Part shown: piece by piece, positions 1-5,391 of the stretch
Numbering within the stretch: position 1 is the stretch's first letter
Layout of the letters: each line of letters starts with the position of its first letter
Origin: an uncultured Clostridium sp.
GTDB lineage: Bacteria > Bacillota > Clostridia > Lachnospirales > Lachnospiraceae
Direction of reading: 5' to 3'
NCBI GenBank assembly: GCA_958442925.1
Contig: CAUCIO010000075.1
Span: forward strand, 1 to 10,361
Length of the DNA stretch: 10,361 bases
The notes under the pieces: generated by a model
Databases searched by the model: none
What the model was told of the DNA's origin: nothing
The model's input: the letters and a program-made list of their open reading frames with translations, nothing else
Made by a program: the position numbers and the translations under genes

Positions 1-975
1 CAGAATCACAATATACTGCTGGGCGGCCAGCACCCTGTCAGACCGTCTGGCTCCAAAATTATAGCCCAGAATCGTCTGGGTTCCGCCTGTAATTCCTCCT
101 AAAGGCATAGTCACCATCAGCATAAAGCTCTGGACAATCGTGTTGCAGGTGAGAAGCATATCCCCTTCCGCCCCTCCAAAATGCTGCAGCGAGGCGTTCA
201 TGGCAATAATCAGCACGTTGTCAAAGGCAATGATTAAAAACGGAGACAGTCCCAGCAGAATGACCCGCTTCATAATTCTCCACTGGTAACCGCCGAAGGT
301 AATGGGCACCGGCACCTTTTTTCCAAATAGAAATAAAAGCACGTATCCTGCTGAAGCCATCTGGGACAGTACCGTGGCCAGTGCTCCTCCTTTTACACCC
401 ATACCGCAGGCAAAGATGAAGACTGGATCCAGGGCAATGTTGACCACCGCTCCCAGTACAACGGACTTCATGGCCACCTTTGCAAAGCCCTGGCAGATGA
501 TAAACTGGTTCATTCCAATCGAAAGCAGGGCAAATATGGTTCCCAGCAGATAAATAGTAATATAATCATCTGCATAAGGAAAAATCGAAGGGCTTGCTCC
601 AAACCAGACTAACAGCTTATTCTTCATGACCAGAGACAATCCAGTGATAATCACTGAGATAACCGAAAGCAGCAGAAAGCAGTTGGCCAGAATCTGGGAA
701 GCTCCTTTCTCATCCTTCTCTCCCAGACGAATACTCATAAGGGGTGCCCCTCCGATTCCCACCAGAGAACCAAAGGCTGTGATCAGCGTCACAATGGGGC
801 CGCAGACCCCCACACCTGCCAGAGCAGTTTCCCCTATCGTCGGAATATTTCCTATATACATACGGTCTACTACGCTGTAGAGCACGCTGACAAACTGGGC
901 CAGCATAGACGGAAACGCAATCCGCATCACCAGAAGGCGGATATCATCCCGCCCTAAATCATTTTCCATTTTCAT
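1..975 (-). CDS. MATE-family multidrug/Na+ antiporter, N-terminal 325 residues (cut by the left edge)
   Basis: This is an inner-membrane exporter that would use a Na+ or H+ gradient to expel drugs or metabolites; the substrate cannot be told from sequence. The reverse-strand reading frame is open from the ATG at 975 to the window edge, 325 codons with no stop, against about 450 residues for the family. It is almost entirely hydrophobic segments with short loops. Recognisable MATE signatures are LYSVVDRMYIGNI (residues 32-44), the GxGGAPLMSIRLGEKD loop (about 73-88), NIALDPVFIF (179-188) and, entering the second half, PLGGITGGTQTILGYNFGAR (about 291-310). Start choice: the ATG at 975 has GGGGGAG 7-8 bases upstream; a second ATG two codons later is less well placed. 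It has its own promoter and is divergent from aroF. The C-terminal roughly 125 residues lie outside the window. The family call is firm; the subfamily (DinF/NorM-like) is not resolved. Confidence 0.93.
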   Translation of the reverse strand, partial: MKMENDLGRDDIRLLVMRIAFPSMLAQFVSVLYSVVDRMYIGNIPTIGETALAGVGVCGPIVTLITAFGSLVGIGGAPLMSIRLGEKDEKGASQILANCFLLLSVISVIITGLSLVMKNKLLVWFGASPSIFPYADDYITIYLLGTIFALLSIGMNQFIICQGFAKVAMKSVVLGAVVNIALDPVFIFACGMGVKGGALATVLSQMASAGYVLLFLFGKKVPVPITFGGYQWRIMKRVILLGLSPFLIIAFDNVLIIAMNASLQHFGGAEGDMLLTCNTIVQSFMLMVTMPLGGITGGTQTILGYNFGARRSDRVLAAQQYIVIL

Positions 976-1002
976 GTCAATTCTCCCCCTTGTGCAGTGA
1001 CT

Positions 1003-1031
1003 TTTATATCGCGTTTTCCGGGAAATGTCAA
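1003..1031 (-). promoter_or_regulatory. Sigma-A-type promoter of the MATE gene with a palindrome in the spacer
   Basis: On the minus strand, TTGACA (1026-1031) and TATAAA (1003-1008) are separated by exactly 17 bp, about 28 bases before the start codon. The spacer holds TTTCC-C-GGAAA (1015-1025), a perfect 5+5 inverted repeat with a one-base centre. Such a position would let a repressor block RNA polymerase, but no regulator is identified. Confidence 0.8.
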
Positions 1032-1087
1032 CTCTTTTAAAGGCATGAAAAAATTCTGATGTTACAGTTCAGTTTTGTTTTCTATAA

Positions 1088-1131
1088 AATAAAAAAGACC
1101 GGCGCTGATTTCTCAGACCGATCTTTTTTAT
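1088..1131 (-). terminator. Intrinsic terminator on the minus strand with no recognisable upstream gene
   Basis: Read on the minus strand, AAAAAAGATCGG pairs with CCGGTCTTTTTT (12 pairs, one of them G-U). An inner CTGA-GAAA-TCAG stem is closed by a GNRA tetraloop, and the 3' arm is a U-run. On the plus strand the same element has a C-A mismatch and no GNRA loop, so the minus strand is the better reading. It lies upstream of the MATE promoter, so it must end some other transcript or act as an attenuator for longer transcripts entering the MATE gene. Confidence 0.65.
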
Positions 1132-1136
1132 TCGCC

Positions 1137-1172
1137 TACAGACGACAGATTGGTTGGATACTGCCGTCTGTA
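1137..1172 (-). other. Perfect 8-bp stem-loop just before the orphan terminator
   Basis: TACAGACG (1137-1144) and CGTCTGTA (1165-1172) are perfect inverted copies around a 20-base loop. On the minus strand this hairpin ends only a few bases before the terminator. Its CAGAC could alternatively pair with GTCTG inside the terminator arm, the geometry of an antiterminator. That alternative pairing is an inference from sequence only. Confidence 0.4.
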
Positions 1173-1345
1173 TTTGAAAATTTTCTGTACTGCTTTAGAA
1201 GGATACATGTAACGGGGTGTAATGCATCAAGGAATTTCGAGTAACTTGATATGTGTTCGTGTATGCCCTCTGTCTGCCAGAAACAGAAATCATTTTCATC
1301 CGTTCAATTAGTTAATGCAACAGACTTTTGTTTTATTGCATTTAT

Positions 1346-1373
1346 TTCAAAAAATTTTTAAAAATTTTTTGAA
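1346..1373. repeat. 28-bp perfect A/T palindrome
   Basis: TTC, A6, T5, A5, T6, GAA read identically on both strands across all 28 positions, with no central spacer. Runs of A and T phased in this way would give stiff or bent DNA and could serve as a protein-binding site. The U-tracts could also weaken an RNA hybrid, but without a GC stem this is not a normal terminator. Confidence 0.6.
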
Positions 1374-1386
1374 TCATGCTGAAAAG

Positions 1387-1405
1387 TAAAACCTGTACGG
1401 TTTTA
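1387..1405. repeat. Inverted repeat TAAAACC-TGTAC-GGTTTTA
   Basis: Seven perfect base pairs flank a five-base centre, 14 bases to the right of the 28-bp palindrome. It may be an operator half-site pair or a small hairpin. No gene boundary explains it. Confidence 0.4.
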
Positions 1406-1587
1406 TTCCATCCTATTTTAATATGAATCTGCGTTTCCGTCAAGCTTCCTGCCCTATTTTGTTAATTTTTGTTAAGCTGATTTTACAAATATATGTCATA
1501 ATTTACAATTTTTTCCCTGGAATTTTGCATAGAACACAGGATTTTTTATATTTATGCAGTTATAGTGTATTTTTCTGCTCTCAGACC

Positions 1588-1616
1588 TTGCCGAACGGAA
1601 CTTTCTATATTATAAT
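1588..1616 (+). promoter_or_regulatory. Sigma-A-type promoter of aroF
   Basis: TTGCCG (1588-1593) is followed after exactly 17 bp by a perfect TATAAT (1611-1616). Transcription would start near 1623, giving a leader of about 55 bases before the aroF ATG. I see no terminator, T-box or leader peptide in that leader, so regulation is more likely by allosteric feedback or a repressor than by attenuation. Confidence 0.75.
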
Positions 1617-1678
1617 GTAGCCACACACACTTTCATATTGAAGCATGGATATTTATCTATTTTCAGGAGGATTATATT

Positions 1679-2707
1679 ATGGGATTTGAGTATGTCAGCA
1701 AGCTTCCTACTCCAGATGAAATCCGGGCGCAGTTTCCATTAGCCCCGGCTCTGGCGGAAGAAAAAGCAAAAAAAGACAAAGCCATCAAGGACGTGTTTAC
1801 AGGAAACAGCGATAAATTTCTCGTTATCATCGGCCCCTGCTCTGCAGATCGTGAGGATTCTGTATGTGAGTACGTGTCCCGTCTGGCAAAGGTACAGGAA
1901 AAGGTAAAGGATAAGCTGATCCTGATCCCCAGAATTTACACCAATAAGCCGCGAACCACCGGAGACGGCTACAAGGGTCTGCTTCACCAGCCAAATCCGG
2001 AGAAGAAGCCAGACCTCTACGAGGGACTCATTGCCATCAGAAAGCTTCATATGCGGGTAATCGAGGAAACCGGCTTCTCCACAGCAGACGAGATGCTTTA
2101 TCCGGAAAACTTAACCTATCTGTCTGACGTTATGTCCTACATTGCAGTAGGCGCCCGCTCTGTGGAGAATCAGCAGCACCGCCTTGTGTCCAGTGGAATC
2201 GACGTGCCTGTAGGCATGAAAAATCCGACCAGCGGCGCTCTTTCTGTTATGCTGAACGCTGTCCATGCTGCCCAGCACGGCCATGAGTTTATCTACAGAA
2301 GCTGGGAGGTAAAGACAGAGGGAAATCCTCTGACTCACTGTATCTTACGAGGCGCAGTCAACAAGCATGACCAGTGTCTCCCTAACTACCATTATGAGGA
2401 TCTGAAGCTGCTCCACGAGCTCTATGCAGAGCGGAACCTGAAGAATCCGGCCTGCATTGTAGATGCAAACCATTCCAACTCCAATAAGCAGTATATGGAA
2501 CAGATCCGCATTGTAAAGGAAGTGCTCCACAGCCGCCGCCACTCCTCAGATATCCGCGACTTTGTCAAGGGAGTGATGATTGAGAGCTACTTAGAGCCAG
2601 GTTCCCAGAAGGTGGGCGAACACTGCTATGGAAAATCCATTACCGATCCCTGTCTGGGATGGGATGACTCTGAGCGTCTTCTCTACGAGATTGCCGAAGG
2701 CATTTAA
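1679..2707 (+). CDS. aroF: 3-deoxy-7-phosphoheptulonate (DAHP) synthase, class I
   Basis: This cytoplasmic enzyme condenses phosphoenolpyruvate with erythrose 4-phosphate to DAHP, the first committed step of the shikimate pathway to Phe, Tyr and Trp. At 342 residues it matches the E. coli AroF/AroG/AroH type (about 350). Visible signatures are GPCS (52-55), the KPRTT substrate loop (90-94), GARSVENQQHR (158-168), DANHSN (262-267), MIESYLEPG (300-308) and SITDPC (320-325). The four metal ligands known for the family, Cys, His, Glu and Asp, fall at C54, H265, E302 and D323, so the enzyme should be active. An N-terminal extension of about 40 residues precedes the barrel, as in feedback-regulated members; which amino acid inhibits it cannot be read here. 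The ATG has CAGGAGG eight bases upstream. It has its own promoter and terminator, so it is probably monocistronic. Confidence 0.97.
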   Translation: MGFEYVSKLPTPDEIRAQFPLAPALAEEKAKKDKAIKDVFTGNSDKFLVIIGPCSADREDSVCEYVSRLAKVQEKVKDKLILIPRIYTNKPRTTGDGYKGLLHQPNPEKKPDLYEGLIAIRKLHMRVIEETGFSTADEMLYPENLTYLSDVMSYIAVGARSVENQQHRLVSSGIDVPVGMKNPTSGALSVMLNAVHAAQHGHEFIYRSWEVKTEGNPLTHCILRGAVNKHDQCLPNYHYEDLKLLHELYAERNLKNPACIVDANHSNSNKQYMEQIRIVKEVLHSRRHSSDIRDFVKGVMIESYLEPGSQKVGEHCYGKSITDPCLGWDDSERLLYEIAEGI

Positions 2708-2735
2708 CTGTCATCTATATGATTATAAATACCAG

Positions 2736-2775
2736 AAACCGCTTTTCCGTCTAAGAACGGGAGGGCGGTTTTTTA
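2736..2775 (+). terminator. Rho-independent terminator of aroF
   Basis: AAACCGC (2736-2742) pairs with GCGGTTT (2765-2771), and an inner CCGT/ACGG stem surrounds a short loop. Six T residues follow the stem. It starts 28 bases after the aroF stop codon. Confidence 0.85.
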
Positions 2776-2885
2776 TTGTATGGTAAATGGAAAATTGCTG
2801 CGTATTTTCCCCTCCGTTTCCTGTCTGCTGTTTAATCTGTGTCCGTTTTATTAACTGATTGTGGATCTGTCTTGAATTCATGTAG

Positions 2886-2945
2886 TTTATAGGAAAATAC
2901 ATTCATGATTTATAGGAAATTATTTTCCTATATATTTCCTATTTA
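2886..2945. repeat. Array of four TATAGGAAA motifs (two direct, two inverted)
   Basis: TTTATAGGAAA occurs at 2886-2896 and 2909-2919. The inverted form TTTCCTATA occurs at 2924-2932, and a near copy, TTTCCTATT, at 2935-2943. The middle two form a perfect 9+9 inverted repeat with a 4-base centre (2911-2932). The array ends 6 bases before the -35 box of the winged-helix gene, a position typical of activator or autoregulatory sites. The binding protein is unknown; the adjacent winged-helix protein is the simplest candidate. Confidence 0.65.
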
Positions 2946-2951
2946 CCAGAA

Positions 2952-2980
2952 TTTACATATCTAAAATTTTCTGATATCAT
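2952..2980 (+). promoter_or_regulatory. Sigma-A-type promoter of the winged-helix gene
   Basis: TTTACA (2952-2957) and TATCAT (2975-2980) are 17 bp apart, each one mismatch from consensus. Transcription would begin near 2987, giving a leader of about 67 bases and ruling out the in-frame TTG at 2982 as the usual start. Confidence 0.65.
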
Positions 2981-3002
2981 ATTGCCAGACACAAAAATAG
3001 AA

Positions 3003-3026
3003 CAGGCAGCGCCTGCCTCCTGCCTG
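3003..3026 (+). other. Two mutually exclusive leader hairpins before the winged-helix gene
   Basis: In the predicted leader, AGGCAG (3004-3009) can pair with CTGCCT at 3013-3018 through a 3-base loop. CAGGCAG (3003-3009) can instead pair with CTGCCTG at 3020-3026 through a 10-base loop. Neither covers the ribosome-binding site at about 3040-3047, so any effect would be on stability or elongation. Confidence 0.35.
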
Positions 3027-3053
3027 CAGCAATCTAAAGAGAGGGGAAACCAT

Positions 3054-3890
3054 ATGCTGAACTTAAATTTGAAGAAAAAAGAAACTCTGTTTCAGAATAC
3101 AGAAGCTGATGCGCTGTCCCTGTTTTACGCCAGCAGTACCAGAAAATCAAACAAGGAATTCCATTTTGCAAGGGTAGACAAAAATTTTCGCGCATTTCTG
3201 CCTTATCTGACAGAAGGCGCTGCCAAGCTCTATCTGTATTACGCATTTTCCGCCAAAAATGAGACTGGTGAATCCTGGCACAGTGTGGAGACAATCAGCA
3301 GAGAGCTGGGGGCGACAGAGCGGAGTATCGGAAACTGGAACCGTCTTCTGGAGGATCTGGGACTGATCTATCGGGCAAGACAGGGAAAAAAGAGTAAAAC
3401 AACCTTTCTTCTGCCGCTGACCAGCTTCGCCGCCAGTATGGGAAAGGGGCAGATGGGGCAGCTTCTTGATGAGCTGAAGCTGCGCCGCCCTGGAGAGTAT
3501 ACCAGAGTCTTCGGAGCGTTTCAGTCCTTAACCAAACTGTATGTCAAAACCGAAGCAGAGGATCGGATCAGCGAAGTTTTATGCATACATTTCAGAAGAA
3601 CCTGCCAGGCAAACAGAGACGATATCTGCCAAATGAATATTTTTATTTACGATACGGCAGTCAATCAGGATTTGGCGTTGATCCAAAAGCTGCTGCAGGC
3701 TCCCAGAGAAGAATTAGCTGCAGTCGTAAAAGGAGCGTCTGAACCATCGCTGGGAAAGGAATGTTTTCCAGACTTCTCCTGTTTTTTCATTAATCAGGCT
3801 GTTGTCATAGACGACGCTTCTGTTTTTAACCTGATGAGCCAGCTGACAGACGATATTGAGCTGTCAGAGCTGCCTGTTATTTCACTTTAG
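3054..3890 (+). CDS. Winged-helix (HTH_36-like) DNA-binding protein of unknown role
   Basis: A 278-residue soluble protein that I cannot assign to a named family. Residues about 45-121 look like a winged helix: a helical lead-in (TEGAAKLYLYYAFSA), then WHSVETISRELGATERSIGNWNRLLEDLGLIYRA as the helix-turn-helix and a basic strand pair RQGKKSKTTFLLPL as the wing. This pattern resembles the HTH_36 domains seen in replication initiators and transcriptional regulators. The C-terminal half (about 130-278) is mixed, has several Cys residues and an acidic tail (LTDDIELSEL), and matches nothing I know. The ATG at 3054 has GAGAGGGG seven bases before it and fits the promoter; an upstream TTG start would lie before the predicted transcript start. 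Four TATAGGAAA motifs sit just upstream of its promoter, suggesting autoregulation. It is followed after 20 bases by a micropeptide and then a spore-surface-type gene, so control of those is possible. I see no sensor domain. Confidence 0.72.
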   Translation: MLNLNLKKKETLFQNTEADALSLFYASSTRKSNKEFHFARVDKNFRAFLPYLTEGAAKLYLYYAFSAKNETGESWHSVETISRELGATERSIGNWNRLLEDLGLIYRARQGKKSKTTFLLPLTSFAASMGKGQMGQLLDELKLRRPGEYTRVFGAFQSLTKLYVKTEAEDRISEVLCIHFRRTCQANRDDICQMNIFIYDTAVNQDLALIQKLLQAPREELAAVVKGASEPSLGKECFPDFSCFFINQAVVIDDASVFNLMSQLTDDIELSELPVISL

Positions 3891-3910
3891 ATGTCAAAGG
3901 AGGAATTTCT

Positions 3911-3973
3911 GTGAGCGAACCTAATTTAACTTTATTTCTTATATTGGCGATTCTGATTATCCTGAAAAAATAG
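3911..3973 (+). CDS. Hydrophobic 20-residue micropeptide
   Basis: A GTG-started frame of 20 codons ending in TAG. AAAGGAGG (3897-3904) lies six bases before the GTG, one of the best ribosome-binding sites in the window, which is the main reason to believe it is translated. The peptide has a short polar start (MSEPN), a single hydrophobic stretch of about 13 residues (LTLFLILAILIIL) and a terminal KK, the layout of a tiny membrane-spanning or membrane-surface peptide. It begins 20 bases after the winged-helix gene and is probably on the same transcript. Small hydrophobic peptides of this kind include sporulation peptides, type I toxins and regulators of membrane proteins, and I cannot say which applies. 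The short stretch of codons could also be chance, but the strong Shine-Dalgarno argues against that. Confidence 0.55.
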   Translation: MSEPNLTLFLILAILIILKK

Positions 3974-4006
3974 GAGTTTGCATCTGCCCCAGCCAGCTTC
4001 TCCAGA

Positions 4007-4036
4007 CTGTCAAAAAGTACATCCCTGCATATAGTA
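4007..4036 (+). promoter_or_regulatory. Possible promoter of the collagen-like gene (sigma-K-like -10)
   Basis: CATATAGTA (4028-4036) matches the -10 pattern of mother-cell sigma-K (CATAnnnTA), the factor that drives late exosporium genes in Bacillus. No clear AC-type -35 lies at the usual distance. A sigma-A reading is also possible: CTGTCA (4007-4012), 17 bp, TATAGT (4030-4035). Either start would give a leader of roughly 20 bases. Confidence 0.4.
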
Positions 4037-4065
4037 TAGTAAAGCAACTGCTGAGGATGAATCTT

Positions 4066-5124
4066 ATGTATTATAAATGTAATGAAACCTCTTATCCCTG
4101 CGGCCGTCCCTGTCCGCCTTCCTGTTCACCAGCCCCACTGCCGCCTGGAACCTGTCCTTCTCCGATTTCCATCGGACAGACAGTCACTGGGCAGCCCGGA
4201 ACTGTCGCCGCTGTATATAACAGCGGCACTCCTTACCGGCCTGTCTTAAACTTCACGATCCCTCAGGGCGGTACTGGTCCGGCCGGACCTGCCGGTGTTC
4301 AGGGGCCTGCCGGACCGGAAGGACCTCAGGGCGCTCCGGGCGCTGCTGGTTCTCAAGGTATTCAGGGACCTATGGGACCTCAGGGCATCCAGGGACCTGC
4401 CGGGCCGACTGGCGCTGAGGGGCCTCAGGGGCCGGTTGGAGCTACCGGACCGACTGGACCGACTGGCGCGGAAGGACCTCAGGGGCCGATGGGACTTACC
4501 GGACCTGCTGGTGCTGAAGGACCCCAGGGGCCGGTTGGAGCTACCGGACCGACTGGGCCAACTGGACCTCAGGGGCCGATGGGACTTCCCGGACCCGCTG
4601 GCGCTGAGGGACCCCAGGGGCCGATAGGAGCTACCGGGCCGACTGGGCCGACTGGACCGACTGGACCAGAAGGACCTGCTGGCGCTGCCGGTCCTATCGG
4701 TGAAGCACCTCCTGTCAGCGCACTTTATGCAACCAATGTTCCTGTACAAACCCCTGTCTCCGCTGGTACAGCTTTAGTTTTTAATACTAATCAGCTGGAA
4801 AAAGGTTCCTCCATTGTTCATGCGCCTGACAGCGGTGTATTTTCCATTGTCCAGCCAGGAATCTACCTGCTCTCCTACTCCATCGTAGGCACAAATCCTT
4901 CTGAAGGAAGCACCATCCGTGTTGAACTGCAGGTAAACGGAGCTACAGTTCCTGGAAGCCGTACCTCGGAAACGATTGCGGTTGCTACTGGAACCGCTTC
5001 TCTTTCCTCCTCTGTCCTGATTAATGTTCCTGCCTCTTCTTCCTTATCTCTCGTAACACTGGAAGGCGGAAGCACTTTTACCAACGCAAACCTTGTAATA
5101 CAGCGTCTGGGGGATACCTTGTAA
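4066..5124 (+). CDS. BclA-like collagen-repeat surface protein (exosporium type)
   Basis: A 352-residue protein with three parts. The N-terminal segment (about 70 residues) is Cys/Pro-rich with five cysteines in the first 30, followed by a conserved-looking SIGQTVTGQPGTVAAVYNSG segment. The middle is about 48 uninterrupted Gly-X-Y triplets (residues about 71-214), mostly GPT, GPQ, GPA and GAE, which should form a collagen triple helix. The C-terminal roughly 135 residues are a Ser/Thr/Val-rich beta domain resembling the C1q/TNF-like head of Bacillus and Clostridioides BclA exosporium glycoproteins (GVFSIVQPGIYLLSYSI is typical of the fold). No classical signal peptide is seen, as expected for proteins assembled on the spore from the mother cell. 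The many Thr residues are likely glycosylation sites. The ATG at 4066 has GAGG nine bases upstream; the ATG at 4057 abuts that GAGG and is too close. Spore location is inferred, not shown. Confidence 0.88.
   Translation: MYYKCNETSYPCGRPCPPSCSPAPLPPGTCPSPISIGQTVTGQPGTVAAVYNSGTPYRPVLNFTIPQGGTGPAGPAGVQGPAGPEGPQGAPGAAGSQGIQGPMGPQGIQGPAGPTGAEGPQGPVGATGPTGPTGAEGPQGPMGLTGPAGAEGPQGPVGATGPTGPTGPQGPMGLPGPAGAEGPQGPIGATGPTGPTGPTGPEGPAGAAGPIGEAPPVSALYATNVPVQTPVSAGTALVFNTNQLEKGSSIVHAPDSGVFSIVQPGIYLLSYSIVGTNPSEGSTIRVELQVNGATVPGSRTSETIAVATGTASLSSSVLINVPASSSLSLVTLEGGSTFTNANLVIQRLGDTL
4411..4680 (+). repeat. 90-bp tandem repeats inside the collagen region
   Basis: Above the 9-bp Gly-X-Y period there is a longer one: 4501-4590 and 4591-4680 are two consecutive 90-bp units encoding GPAGAEGPQGP(V/I)GATGPTGPTG plus ten further residues. 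A related longer copy occupies about 4402-4500. Such arrays usually vary in copy number between strains and set the length of the stalk. Confidence 0.75.
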
Positions 5125-5152
5125 TTTTACATTTTGATAACTGCTTCCTGAC

Positions 5153-5197
5153 AACGAAAAAATCCCTGCACCTTTCGGTGCAGGGACTCTTTCGTTA
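5153..5197. terminator. Long bidirectional terminator between the collagen gene and lysA
   Basis: TCCCTGCACC (5163-5172) and GGTGCAGGGA (5177-5186) form a perfect 10-bp stem around a 4-base loop. AACGAAA (5154-5160) and TTTCGTT (5190-5196) extend it beyond a small internal loop. On the minus strand the loop is GAAA and a run of six T follows, a strong terminator for the lysA operon. On the plus strand the T-run is weaker but should still end the collagen transcript, whose stop is about 30 bases before the hairpin. Confidence 0.85.
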
Positions 5198-5391
5198 GGA
5201 TTTTCGGAATTTCAAAAAGCTTAAAAGGTTTTATTACTTTTGTATCGTGCATTTATTATGGTTTTAGTATAGCACGGTTCTCCCGAAAATGTTTGTATAC
5301 TCTTTGAATATATTATGAAGATTTTCTTAAGATCGCATCTGACAGTGCAATAAAAATCGCTTTTCCTGCATTATAGGACTTTCCAATGCCC

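Larger units (their letters stand above)
976..1678. other. Intergenic region between divergent MATE and aroF genes, no supported gene
   Basis: About 700 bases with no convincing protein gene. The short open frames here lack ribosome-binding sites and have compositions expected from AT-rich DNA. The region does hold the MATE promoter (1003-1031), a terminator-like hairpin (1091-1130), a perfect 8-bp stem (1137-1144 with 1165-1172), ATCAAG/CTTGAT (1226-1231 with 1245-1250), AATGCAA/TTGCATT (1314-1320 with 1336-1342), a 28-bp A/T palindrome (1346-1373), a 7-bp inverted repeat (1387-1405) and the aroF promoter (1588-1616). The density of inverted repeats suggests an unannotated transcript or a regulator-binding region, but I recognise no known RNA family. 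Confidence 0.6.
2708..3053. other. Intergenic region between aroF and the winged-helix gene
   Basis: This stretch holds the aroF terminator (2736-2775), about 100 bases with nothing recognisable (2776-2885), an array of four TATAGGAAA-like motifs (2886-2945), a good promoter (2952-2980) and a GC-rich leader with two competing hairpins (3003-3026). No gene is supported. The TTG-started extension of the next gene into this region begins before the predicted transcription start. Confidence 0.7.

Noticed and set aside
1195..1299. 34-codon minus-strand frame upstream of the orphan terminator
   Set aside because: It has no Shine-Dalgarno before its ATG and no recognisable peptide features, so it does not by itself explain the terminator, although a short transcript there remains possible.
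1059..1620. Two short plus-strand frames (61 and 65 codons) before aroF
   Set aside because: No ribosome-binding sites; the first reads through the terminator hairpin and the second overlaps the aroF promoter. Composition is that of AT-rich noncoding DNA.
2982..3053. TTG-started N-terminal extension (24 residues) of the winged-helix protein
   Set aside because: It would begin before the predicted transcription start near 2987, has no ribosome-binding site, and encodes the GC-rich leader hairpins. The ATG at 3054 has a good site.
2886..3890. Plasmid or phage replication origin with iterons plus an initiator protein
   Set aside because: The winged-helix domain and motif array could suggest it, but the neighbours are core metabolic and spore genes, there are no partition, mobilisation or phage genes, and the motif spacing is irregular with mixed orientation.
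3891..3914. Seven-codon frame starting right after the winged-helix stop and overlapping the micropeptide start
   Set aside because: It contains the Shine-Dalgarno of the micropeptide and has none of its own, so it is best read as noncoding linker.
4402..4680. CRISPR-like periodic repeats
   Set aside because: The period is in frame with Gly-X-Y codons, with no unique spacers between conserved palindromic repeats, so it is coding repetition.
4246..4749. Long Arg/Ser-rich frame on the minus strand and a Leu/Arg-rich frame on the plus strand within the collagen gene
   Set aside because: Both arise from the repetitive GGNCCN codons of the Gly-X-Y repeats read in the wrong frame; neither has a start signal.
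5246..5276. CGTGC/GCACG inverted repeat downstream of lysA
   Set aside because: Only five pairs with a 21-base loop, easily explained by chance.
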